A stretch of DNA of 64,000 nucleotides from BOKV01 sp041397525 (GTDB lineage Bacteria; Pseudomonadota; Alphaproteobacteria; Rhizobiales; Rhizobiaceae). The notes under the pieces are model-generated. The model ran no database searches, had not been told where the DNA came from, and saw only the letters and a program-made list of their open reading frames with translations. The position numbers and the translations under genes were made by a program. How positions within the stretch are numbered: the first letter of the stretch is position 1; each line of letters opens with the position of its first letter. The stretch is taken from the NCBI GenBank assembly GCA_041397525.1, contig JAWKWL010000004.1, forward strand, positions 384,949 to 448,948, written 5' to 3'. Below, piece by piece: positions 37,093 to 44,681 of the stretch.

Positions 37093-37833
37093 ATGGATAC
37101 CCTTACCCCTTCACCCTCATCGCAAACCACGCGCGAGCGCATCACTGCTAGCATGCACCCGTCCCTGCCTGGGGCTGCTGTCACCTGGAAACGGAGCGAC
37201 AGGCTGACGCCTTATGCCGAGGCTGTGGACCAAATGGAGGCCGTGGTTGCGGACATCCAAGCCGGAATAATGAACGAGTTGGTCTGGCTGGTCGAACACC
37301 CGCCGGTCTATACCGCGGGAACAAGCGCGCAACCATCAGACCTCCTTCAAGGAAACCGGTTTCCGGTATTCCAGACCGGGCGCGGTGGTGAATACACCTA
37401 TCACGGCCCAGGACAGCGCATTGCCTATGTCATGCTCGACCTGAAGCGGCGCAAGCAGGATGTGCGGGCCTATGTGGCGGCACTTGAGGACTGGGTGATC
37501 GCGAGCCTTGCCGATTTCAACATCAGGGGGGAGCGGCGCGAGGATCGCGTTGGGGTGTGGGTCGCCAGACCTGAAAAGCCACCGCTGCAGGACGGCACGA
37601 TGCGCGAAGACAAGATTGCAGCGATCGGCATCCGGATCAGGCGCTGGGTCACGTTTCACGGCATTGCCATCAATGTGGAGCCGGATCTGGCACATTATTC
37701 AGGCATCGTGCCTTGCGGCGTCGAAGGCCATGGCGTGACCAGCCTGGTGGACCTCGGTCTGCCTGTCGGCATGGATGATCTCGACATCGCGCTGAAGCGC
37801 AATTTCAGCAGGTTTTTTGGACCGGTCGAGTGA
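37093..37833 (+). CDS. lipB: Octanoyltransferase LipB
   Basis: Transfers octanoyl groups from acyl carrier protein to lipoyl domains in lipoate synthesis; cytoplasmic. The 246-residue protein has WLVEHPPVYTAGTSA, GRGGEYTYHGPGQRIAYVMLD, the catalytic Lys in EDKIAAIGIRIRRWVTFHG and the catalytic Cys in GIVPCGVEGHGVTS. ATG 37093 (MDTLTPSPS) is the plausible start; the frame extends back to 36994 without support. Confidence 0.95.
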   Translation: MDTLTPSPSSQTTRERITASMHPSLPGAAVTWKRSDRLTPYAEAVDQMEAVVADIQAGIMNELVWLVEHPPVYTAGTSAQPSDLLQGNRFPVFQTGRGGEYTYHGPGQRIAYVMLDLKRRKQDVRAYVAALEDWVIASLADFNIRGERREDRVGVWVARPEKPPLQDGTMREDKIAAIGIRIRRWVTFHGIAINVEPDLAHYSGIVPCGVEGHGVTSLVDLGLPVGMDDLDIALKRNFSRFFGPVE

Positions 37834-37882
37834 CCGGCCACACAAATTCGGGAAACACCAAATCCGGAGTGGAAAATTCGGC

Positions 37883-38923
37883 TCAGGCGACTTTTTCAAG
37901 CCATGGCTTGAGGCTTGGGTGAATGTCCGGGCTTTCGTCGCGGATGAAACGAAGCAGCGCCTTCTCGTTTTCGTGCATGCGTCCGTCATGCGAAATCCGG
38001 TCGATCAGCCATTCGGCTTCGCGGTCTTCGATGACGGCGTTCAGCTCTTCGCTTGCTTCCATCCTCTCATTGCGCTCGGCCCATGCACGCTCGATCTGGG
38101 TGTGCGAATCAACAATGTCACCAAGGATTGCGCCGGAGAACAATTGGCCGAAGCCGGTCACTGCACCCATCAGCAGGGAACCCACGCCCTGCGATGGCTC
38201 TTCAAGCCATTCCTCGCGGGCAAGCGCCACTGTCCTCGGGGGCGCTTTATAGGTGGCTGCGGCCATCAGGTGGTTGGCTATTGCCTTGACGAAGAGCTCA
38301 CGCCAGGCAGGGTGATTTTCCGCCTCAACGGTGCGGTCATTGATATCAAAGAGAATGTCGGCTTCAGCGCGCGAGATCGAAAGCCCCTGCTCTCCCCCGA
38401 AAGCATAAAGCACATGGCGGATCAGCTCGACTTCCGGTTCGCCGATCACACCTGGAGTCAGCTGGCGCCCCCGGGCCAGCGGCCCTTCGCCATCGATGAC
38501 GCTGCGGGCAACCGTTTCCAGAACGAAGCGCACCAGCATTTCGGGAGAATGCTGTGCCTTCGAGATCACCTTTACCAACAATTCCAGCTCGCTGAGCGAA
38601 TCGATGCGTCCGTCGTGGGAAACGCGTTCAACAAGCCATTCAGCATTGGGAACGCTGACATAGCCACGAGGCTCTTGCTGATTGACTGCGTATTCGCTCA
38701 ATGCCTCGACATAGAAGTCGCGCCATTGATCGCAGCGTTCGGCAACCGCGTTGTCCATGGCGAAGATCGCATCAGCTTCCGCGCGCGAGACAACGCCATC
38801 GCGAAAGACCTCGCGACGGAAATAAAGCACGTCCCGGTCAGTGATGCGGTCGGGATTTTCCAGCAGTCCGGAAAAATCATGCGCTTTGTTACGGCTGCTA
38901 TGCCCGTGGTGATGCTGATTCAT
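37883..38923 (-). CDS. Internally duplicated protein of unknown function (EF-hand-like / HDGR repeats)
   Basis: A 346-residue soluble protein that I cannot assign. Two similar halves are visible. Each has SRAEADxxFxxxx after a DG- or G-rich loop (FRDGVVSRAEADAIFAMD and GLSISRAEADILFDIND), then a WRxxxVxAxxxxx helix. Each half later has a WLxxRxSHDGR motif (AEWLVERVSHDGRID and AEWLIDRISHDGRMH). The HDGR segments recall TerB-like helical domains; the first motif resembles EF-hand loops. The His-rich start is MNQHHHGHSS. The ATG at 38923 has AAGGGA upstream. Confidence 0.75.
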   Translation of the reverse strand: MNQHHHGHSSRNKAHDFSGLLENPDRITDRDVLYFRREVFRDGVVSRAEADAIFAMDNAVAERCDQWRDFYVEALSEYAVNQQEPRGYVSVPNAEWLVERVSHDGRIDSLSELELLVKVISKAQHSPEMLVRFVLETVARSVIDGEGPLARGRQLTPGVIGEPEVELIRHVLYAFGGEQGLSISRAEADILFDINDRTVEAENHPAWRELFVKAIANHLMAAATYKAPPRTVALAREEWLEEPSQGVGSLLMGAVTGFGQLFSGAILGDIVDSHTQIERAWAERNERMEASEELNAVIEDREAEWLIDRISHDGRMHENEKALLRFIRDESPDIHPSLKPWLEKVA

Positions 38924-39152
38924 GGCTTGTCCCTTCATGATCTCCGGCGTCCCACTTGTCCCACAGTATCCAGTCCGGGTCCGGCTGACCTAATCGCGGG
39001 GAAGCTAACGCAGCAGTTTTGATATTTGGCGAAGGAACGCGGTTAAGTTTGGGTAAAGCTTTTTGGAGCGGCAGTACACATACCGATTCAACGGTGCGGT
39101 TCAGCATCATGGATCAGAAACTGATTCCGAAACCAGCCTCAAGCTGATGACA

Positions 39153-39248
39153 TCAAATGCTTTTTGGCTGCCAGTGCAGTTGCGCAAGGGCCAGCGTAAT
39201 CAGCAGCCAGACCGGGATATACGAGCGCCCGGCCTGTGAGAGGATCAT
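39153..39248 (-). CDS. Possible 31-residue membrane peptide overlapping the ATP12 stop
   Basis: An ATGA overlap with the ATP12 stop codon opens a short frame, MILSQAGRSYIPVWLLITLA and onward, ending WQPKSI. It has one hydrophobic stretch. Translation could be coupled to the upstream gene, but no family is known to me and such short frames occur by chance. Confidence 0.25.
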   Translation of the reverse strand: MILSQAGRSYIPVWLLITLALAQLHWQPKSI

Positions 39249-40036
39249 TTTCCCTGCCCCAGTGCGGCAAGCAGGTTTGCAGCAGCACCCATTTCAGCAA
39301 ACCGGGCTTCACGCCGACGCAAGGCTTCCTCGTCCTCACCCCATTGCCGGATGTTCCAATCCTCGTCAACATGGGCTGCAGCCCAGGCTTCGTCAAGCGA
39401 CAGCCTGCCCTCGCCCAGTGCCACAGCCAGAAGGGCTGATCCAGTCAGCGTGGTAATCACATGCAGGCTGGCCAGCGCCAGCGGCTCGGCAAAAGCCGAA
39501 ACAAGCTGCGTCATGATCGCCAGCGCCTCGGGCGGCTGGTCACAATGACTGATTCCCTGCGACAGGATGAAATTGGCCTTGTGCTGGTCGCGATACCAGG
39601 CAATCACCGGGTCCCACAATTCGGCCTGGCGCTGGACAAGGCCCCGCGGAGCGTTGGCGCGGTAGCACAGGAGGTCGCTGCCTGCGAATTTGACAATGTC
39701 GTCAATCACGGCCTGCGGATCGGGGGCAATGCCGTCTATCGCAGAATTGGCGATACGGGTTACCGGCATCAGGGCCGGGTTGACTTCGGTTTCCTGGGCC
39801 TGCCATTCGGCGGCAATCAGCTCGGCTGCAGCCTTCGAAGGAAGCAGCAGCGGACTGCGCGAAGGCGTGCGCACCGGCCTGCCGTCAAGATGGATGGTGA
39901 AGCCGCCACCGGTTTCCGCAACGCTTGCCAGTTTGTAAAACCGTTTCGGCAGAGGCGTGCGCATGGCGAGTTGGGCCTTTTTGACCGGATCGCCGGGATC
40001 CTCAGAATATTCGAGGTTTTCGAGAATTTCACGCAT
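39245..40036 (-). CDS. ATP12 family chaperone protein
   Basis: Bacterial homologue of the mitochondrial ATP12 chaperone for F1-ATPase alpha-subunit assembly. It has 263 residues with KRFYKLASVAETGGGFTIHL, LDGRPVRTPSRSPLLLPS, CYRANAPRGLVQRQAELWDP and AWAAAHVDEDWNIRQWGED, the typical family blocks. The ATG at 40036 fits the family start; the longer frame overlaps the HAD gene. It is the last main gene of a tight minus-strand operon with the HAD, RluC and CrcB genes. Confidence 0.92.
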   Translation of the reverse strand: MREILENLEYSEDPGDPVKKAQLAMRTPLPKRFYKLASVAETGGGFTIHLDGRPVRTPSRSPLLLPSKAAAELIAAEWQAQETEVNPALMPVTRIANSAIDGIAPDPQAVIDDIVKFAGSDLLCYRANAPRGLVQRQAELWDPVIAWYRDQHKANFILSQGISHCDQPPEALAIMTQLVSAFAEPLALASLHVITTLTGSALLAVALGEGRLSLDEAWAAAHVDEDWNIRQWGEDEEALRRREARFAEMGAAANLLAALGQGK

Positions 40037-40050
40037 GGTCAATTCCAGTC

Positions 40051-40728
40051 TCAAATAACGTTCTGGCGCGGCAGAAGGGTTTCGAGAAGCCCGGGGATTG
40101 AAGCGGCAGAAGGCGCAATCACCGATGCGCCCGAGGCGAGCAGGGCTTCGTGTGGATGATAGCCCCATGCCACACCGATTGCCAGCGCACCGGCCGAGCG
40201 GGCCATTTCCATGTCATAGCTGGTGTCACCAATGACGATTGTGTTGGCGACATCCATGCCGGTTTCGGCGCAACATTCCAATACCATCGCGGGATGTGGC
40301 TTTGAGGGGCAATCATCAGCGGTTCGCGTCGTGACAAAATGGCCATGCAATCCGTATTGGTCCAATAACCTCACGACACCCCGGCGGGATTTTCCGGTCA
40401 CCATGCCGAGCAACAAGTCGTCCCTGGCCGCCAATTCGTGCACAAGTTCCAGCATGCCACTGAAAAACGCCGACTGCAGTTCCGGCTTGCCGACATTGTC
40501 CAGCCAGACTTCCTTGTAACGCACGACCAAGGCATTGACCTCATCGTCAATCTCGCGATCAAGGATGGTTGCTATGGCGCGGTCCAGGGTCAGGCCGATG
40601 ATTGCGCGGCTTGCTTCAGGTCCTGGCTCCGCCAGGCCAAAACCTGCAAAGGCGTCGCACATGCAGGCATGGATCAGTGCAGCACTGTCGAGCAGCGTGC
40701 CATCGACATCAAACAAAATGAGCCGCAT
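40051..40728 (-). CDS. HAD family hydrolase (phosphoglycolate phosphatase-like)
   Basis: Cytoplasmic phosphatase of 225 residues. The four HAD motifs are present: FDVDGTLLDSA, GMVTGKSRRG, the Lys in CPSKPHPAM and VIGDTSYDMEMA. The helical cap between motifs 1 and 2 puts it with phosphoglycolate phosphatase/beta-phosphoglucomutase-like enzymes. The substrate is uncertain. Its start codon shares one base with the RluC stop, indicating coupled translation. Confidence 0.9.
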   Translation of the reverse strand: MRLILFDVDGTLLDSAALIHACMCDAFAGFGLAEPGPEASRAIIGLTLDRAIATILDREIDDEVNALVVRYKEVWLDNVGKPELQSAFFSGMLELVHELAARDDLLLGMVTGKSRRGVVRLLDQYGLHGHFVTTRTADDCPSKPHPAMVLECCAETGMDVANTIVIGDTSYDMEMARSAGALAIGVAWGYHPHEALLASGASVIAPSAASIPGLLETLLPRQNVI

Positions 40729-41741
40729 CAGTTTTCCTCGTCGCCGTCGGCTTCATCGAGGCCCAGCAGGTTGAAGGTCTGCACCATGTGCGGCGGCAGG
40801 GGCGCAGTTACATCGAGCATCCCGCCATCGGGATGGGGAACCCGGATACGCCTTGCATGCAGATGCAGGCGTTTCTGGATACCGCCAGGAAATTCCCAGT
40901 TCTCGGTGCTGAAATATTTCGGATCACCGATAATGGGATGACCTATCGAATCCATGTGCACCCGCAATTGGTGGGTTCGCCCCGATACCGGCTTCAATTC
41001 GACCCAGGAAAGGTTTTGTCCGGCGGTCGCAATGACCCGGTAGAAACTCTCAGCGTGATCTGTATCGGGCTCGCCGTGGCGTGCCACGCGCATGCGGTCA
41101 CCATCGGGTGTCTTTTCCTTGACAAGCCAGGTTGAAATCCGTCCTTCGCGCTTGCGCGGCACGCCCCTGACAATTGCCCAATAGGTTTTTTCAGTGTCGC
41201 GATGGCGGAAGGATTTGGTCAGCGACACCGCAGCGCCACGGGTCTTTGCCACCACGAGAATTCCGGTGGTGTCGCGGTCAATACGATGGACAAGGCGGGG
41301 CTTCTCGCCCTTCTGGCTACGGAAAGACTCAAGCATCATGTCTACATGGCGGTTGATACCCGAGCCACCCTGCACCGCAAGCCCAGCCGGCTTGTTGAAG
41401 ACATAGACCTTCTTGTCTTCATAAAGCATCATCGCGTTGAGAACTTCCGCGTCATTGCGGTCACGAATCGTGCCGGATGTAAGCGGCTTGCCGGAACTGG
41501 CAAGGTCCTCGCGATCCCCGGCAGCAAGGCTCGTCACCATTGGCGGCAGGCGCACTGTTTGTCCCTTGAGAAGCCTGGTATCGGTCTTGACCCTGCCGCC
41601 ATCGACGCGGATCTGGCCCGAACGCAACAGTTTCTGCAAGGGCGTAAAGCCGAGACCGGGGAAATGCAGCTTGAACCAGCGGTCGAGGCGCATTCCCGCC
41701 TCCTCACCCTCCACGATGCGACTTTCGACCCCGGCACTCAT
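40728..41741 (-). CDS. RluA/RluC family 23S rRNA pseudouridine synthase
   Basis: Isomerises uridines in RNA, probably 23S rRNA. The 337-residue protein has an N-terminal S4 RNA-binding domain (about 10-70, FTPLQKLLRSGQIRVDGGRV) and a pseudouridine synthase domain with the catalytic Asp in RLVHRIDRDTTGILVVAK. The block GRTHQLRVHMDSIGHPIIGD is also typical. ATG 41741 overlaps the CrcB stop as ATGA. RluC is the likely orthologue, but RluC and RluD cannot be fully separated by eye. Confidence 0.92.
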   Translation of the reverse strand: MSAGVESRIVEGEEAGMRLDRWFKLHFPGLGFTPLQKLLRSGQIRVDGGRVKTDTRLLKGQTVRLPPMVTSLAAGDREDLASSGKPLTSGTIRDRNDAEVLNAMMLYEDKKVYVFNKPAGLAVQGGSGINRHVDMMLESFRSQKGEKPRLVHRIDRDTTGILVVAKTRGAAVSLTKSFRHRDTEKTYWAIVRGVPRKREGRISTWLVKEKTPDGDRMRVARHGEPDTDHAESFYRVIATAGQNLSWVELKPVSGRTHQLRVHMDSIGHPIIGDPKYFSTENWEFPGGIQKRLHLHARRIRVPHPDGGMLDVTAPLPPHMVQTFNLLGLDEADGDEEN

Positions 41742-42118
41742 GCTGACACCCTCATGATCCAAAGCCCCGCGAATACAGCAAACAAGGCGAAGAAAACGCT
41801 GGCCAGCGCATAGGCGATTGCGCCGGTCACTGCACCGCGATCCCAAAGCACTGCAAAATCAAGTGAAAACGCGGAAAACGTGGTGAAGCCGCCCAGAAAG
41901 CCGGTAGCCACAATCAGCCGAAGTTCATTCGATGTGCCGCCGGTCCTGCGGGTCAGCCAACCTATGAACAAGCCAATTGCGAGCGAACCGGCAATGTTGA
42001 CGAACATGGTCCCCCAAGGAAAATGCGGGCCGGCGAGCCTAAGGGCTGCCAGATTGGCAAGGTGGCGGCCCGATGCGCCAAGTGCTCCGCCAATTGCTAC
42101 CAGTACAAGATGTTGCAT
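41738..42118 (-). CDS. crcB: Fluoride efflux channel CrcB
   Basis: Small four-helix membrane protein (126 residues) of the Fluc family that exports fluoride as a dimer. Family motifs: GGALGASGRHLANL, GTMFVNIAGSLAIGLF and GFLGGFTTFSAFSLD. No fluoride riboswitch was recognised upstream. ATG 42118 starts the conserved part. First gene of the crcB-rluC-HAD-ATP12 operon, with overlapping stops and starts. Confidence 0.93.
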   Translation of the reverse strand: MQHLVLVAIGGALGASGRHLANLAALRLAGPHFPWGTMFVNIAGSLAIGLFIGWLTRRTGGTSNELRLIVATGFLGGFTTFSAFSLDFAVLWDRGAVTGAIAYALASVFFALFAVFAGLWIMRVSA

Positions 42119-42261
42119 GCAGGCCTGCCAGTAACCATCGATCAATTTTGTCGTGTTAGAAACGAATTGCGATGAAGTGTCAAAGCCCATGTCAGCTTTC
42201 GGGCGTCGGGCGAGATTTGTTGCACCGTCCACCGGCAGCTGGTGAGATCACGGAGCGTGTA

Positions 42262-42453
42262 ATGCTGAACATCCTGACCCATCTGGCGATATTTGCCCCC
42301 GCCATCGGCACCGGACTGCTAGTGGCGCTATTCCTGCGGCAGGAAGGCGAGATCGACATGTTGCGCGATTCCATATTCGACCTTGCGCGCGAAAGGGTCA
42401 GCAGACCAACCATGATTCATGTTGCACAACGCGAAGGCAGTTCGAACGAATGA
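42262..42453 (+). CDS. Small membrane protein (63 aa) of unknown function
   Basis: A 63-residue protein beginning MLNILTHLAIFAPAIGTGLL, one transmembrane helix over about residues 4-25. A charged helical segment (RQEGEIDMLRDSIFDLARER) follows and would face the cytoplasm. The start is preceded by CGGAG. Its stop overlaps the next gene's start (ATGA), so the pair is translated together. I recognise no family. Confidence 0.6.
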   Translation: MLNILTHLAIFAPAIGTGLLVALFLRQEGEIDMLRDSIFDLARERVSRPTMIHVAQREGSSNE

Positions 42454-42947
42454 CAGCCGCTACGACTGCCAAGATCTTCGGCACAAGGACTCCCACGCTG
42501 GACGGCCATGAAATTGAAGACGTGATCCTGGCCGCGCGCGAAAAGTCGGCTCTTCTGTCCGAGTTGGGTGTCGTCGCCAATCGAACACTCATCGTCCGGC
42601 GAGACGAGTTGAAGGAATTCCGCAAGCGCCTCGCCACATTTGTGGAGCGACGCTCAACGGGCGCCTTGCGCAAATCGCTTGGCATTGCTGCGACTGCTGG
42701 AGCCCTGGTTGCAGGGCTGGACAATATCCGTGCGATGGTGCTTGGAGCCAATCCGGTACTTGCCCCGCAGATTTCTGCATTACTTTCCATGCTGTGTGGA
42801 GCGTTCCTGCTTGGATGCTGGATCCACGGCCTTTCCGTAAGGCGGAGGTTGCAACCCGTTGCTGCAGTCATCCAGCCGTTGAGCGATACGCTGCGGCGAA
42901 TAGAAGTCGAGCTCGACCGGCGATTGGAAAGACTGCTCGGGAGTTGA
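42450..42947 (+). CDS. Two-helix membrane protein of unknown function
   Basis: A 165-residue protein. The first 75 residues are soluble and helical (HEIEDVILAAREKSALLSEL, then RRDELKEFRKRLATFVERR). Two hydrophobic segments follow, near 78-92 and 108-125, and a charged C-terminal helix (RRIEVELDRRLERLLGS). It overlaps the 63-residue membrane protein gene, suggesting a complex of the two at the inner membrane. No known family or catalytic motif was seen. Confidence 0.65.
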   Translation: MTAATTAKIFGTRTPTLDGHEIEDVILAAREKSALLSELGVVANRTLIVRRDELKEFRKRLATFVERRSTGALRKSLGIAATAGALVAGLDNIRAMVLGANPVLAPQISALLSMLCGAFLLGCWIHGLSVRRRLQPVAAVIQPLSDTLRRIEVELDRRLERLLGS

Positions 42948-42973
42948 CCCTATCCGGCAGGTCGGCTGGCGGA

Positions 42974-43270
42974 TCAACAGACCCGGATTTCACAACGCTT
43001 GAAGGTGAATGCGGTGTTCTCACCGATGCGCGATGCATCAAACATGCGTCCGTCCACGCATTGGACGCGCGCTTCGAAGGTAAGGTCGGCACCGAGTTTG
43101 CCTTCACGCATGTTGAGGTAATAGCTGACCTCGCATTGCTCGACGATGGCGATCTGTTCCTTGAGATCGTCAAGCCATGACGGATCCGCTGATTGCGCGG
43201 ATACCGGGTTTACATGGAAGGGAAACGCGACAAATGCAGCAAGTGCGGTAGCTGTAACAAACTGTTTCAT
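42974..43270 (-). CDS. Small secreted protein with four cysteines
   Basis: A 98-residue protein with a signal peptide (MKQFVTATALAAFVAFPFHV, cleaved near VSAQS). The mature part has four cysteines, in VEQCEVSYY, RVQCVDGRMF and KRCEIRVC, which could form two disulfides in the periplasm. AGG lies upstream of the ATG at 43270. It converges on the membrane pair to its left. No family recognised. Confidence 0.65.
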   Translation of the reverse strand: MKQFVTATALAAFVAFPFHVNPVSAQSADPSWLDDLKEQIAIVEQCEVSYYLNMREGKLGADLTFEARVQCVDGRMFDASRIGENTAFTFKRCEIRVC

Positions 43271-43335
43271 GCAGGCCTCCTTTGTTGACATCAAAGTGCC
43301 TGCCCGCGAGCCCGCCCGCCTTGACCCTTGTCAAT

Positions 43336-44661
43336 TCAAAGCTCGCCCCGCTCGCGCCGCAATTTCTCCCACCATTCAAGACGCCTGCGGATATCGCGCT
43401 CGAAACCGCGCTCTACGGGATCATAAAAGCGCTGTCGTCCGAGCTTTTCCGGAAAATAATCCTGTCCGGAAAACGCATCGGGTTCGTCATGGTCGTAGCG
43501 ATAGCCCTTGCCATATCCCTCCCCCTTCATCAGCTTGGTAGGGGCGTTGAGGATATGCTTGGGCGGCGGCAGTGAGCCATGCTCGCGCGCCACGGCCATG
43601 GCCGATTTGAAGGCGGTGTAGAGCGCATTGGATTTGGGAGCGGTTGCCAGATAGACACATGCCTGCGCCAATGCCAATTCGCCTTCCGGCGCACCCAGAA
43701 AATCCCAGGCTTCCCGCGCTGCCGAAGTGACGGCGAGCGCCTGCGGATCGGCGAGTCCGATATCCTCACTCGCCATCCGCATCAAACGGCGTGCAATGAA
43801 CCTGCGGTCCTCACCGGCATCCAGCATGCGGCAAAGATAATACAAGGCAGCGTCCGGGTCCGATCCGCGCACGGCCTTGTGCAGTGCCGATATCAGATTG
43901 TAGTGGCCGTCCTGCCCCTTGTCATAGATTGGCGCGCGGCGCTGTAATATCTGTTGCAGGCGTTCGGCATCATAAACTTCACCCTCACATGCCGTGCGCC
44001 AGACATCTTCGGCCAGCATCAGGATGGCGCGGCCATCCCCATCCGCCATGCGGATCAAGGCGGCGCGCGCCTCCTCGTCTACAGGCAGTGCCTTGCCGGT
44101 CAACTCTTCCGCACGTAGCAGCAATCCGGTCAGGCTTTCCTCGCCATGCGGCTTGAAGGTCAGCACATTGGCGCGCGACAGCAGGGCTGCGTTCAATTCG
44201 AAGGAAGGGTTTTCTGTCGTGGCGCCGACAAGCACGATAGTACCGTCCTCCATTACCGGAAGGAATGAATCCTGCTGCGCCCGGTTGAAGCGGTGGATTT
44301 CATCGACGAACAGCAAGGTGGTGCGTCCTTGCGAACGGCGCAGGCGGGCGGACTCAAACACTTTCTTGAGATCGGCAACGCCCGAGAAGATTGCCGAAAT
44401 CTGTTCGAAGGCGAGCCCGGTTTCATTCGCAAGCAGGCGCGCGATCGTGGTCTTGCCAGTACCGGGCGGTCCCCAGAAGATCAGGTTTCCAAGCGCTCCA
44501 GAGCGGATCATCCTGAATAGCGAACCATTTTCACCCGTCAGGTGTTCCTGCCCCAGCACATCGGTGAGACGGGTTGGGCGCAGCCGGTCTGCGAGCGGGC
44601 GGAAGGCCAAGTCCCCCTCGTCCTTCCGGTTCGTTTCCGGCGCACCAAACAGGTCGCTCAT
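43336..44661 (-). CDS. rarA: Replication-associated recombination protein A (RarA/MgsA)
   Basis: AAA+ ATPase of the clamp-loader type acting at stalled replication forks. It has 441 residues with LADRLRPTRLTDVLGQEHL at the start, Walker A FWGPPGTGKTTIARLL, Walker B LLFVDEIHRFNRAQQD and sensor GATTENPSFELN. The C-terminal tetramerisation part contains GSDPDAALYYLCRMLDAGED. It lies 20 bases after the protease gene on the same strand, a frequent arrangement in Hyphomicrobiales. Confidence 0.95.
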   Translation of the reverse strand: MSDLFGAPETNRKDEGDLAFRPLADRLRPTRLTDVLGQEHLTGENGSLFRMIRSGALGNLIFWGPPGTGKTTIARLLANETGLAFEQISAIFSGVADLKKVFESARLRRSQGRTTLLFVDEIHRFNRAQQDSFLPVMEDGTIVLVGATTENPSFELNAALLSRANVLTFKPHGEESLTGLLLRAEELTGKALPVDEEARAALIRMADGDGRAILMLAEDVWRTACEGEVYDAERLQQILQRRAPIYDKGQDGHYNLISALHKAVRGSDPDAALYYLCRMLDAGEDRRFIARRLMRMASEDIGLADPQALAVTSAAREAWDFLGAPEGELALAQACVYLATAPKSNALYTAFKSAMAVAREHGSLPPPKHILNAPTKLMKGEGYGKGYRYDHDEPDAFSGQDYFPEKLGRQRFYDPVERGFERDIRRRLEWWEKLRRERGEL

Positions 44662-44681
44662 GGCAGGGTTACCTGACCCTT

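Noticed and set aside
39043..39057. Possible CtrA site (TTAA-N7-TAAA) upstream of the duplicated-repeat protein gene
   Set aside because: One half-site deviates from TTAA, and such matches are frequent by chance in AT-rich gaps.
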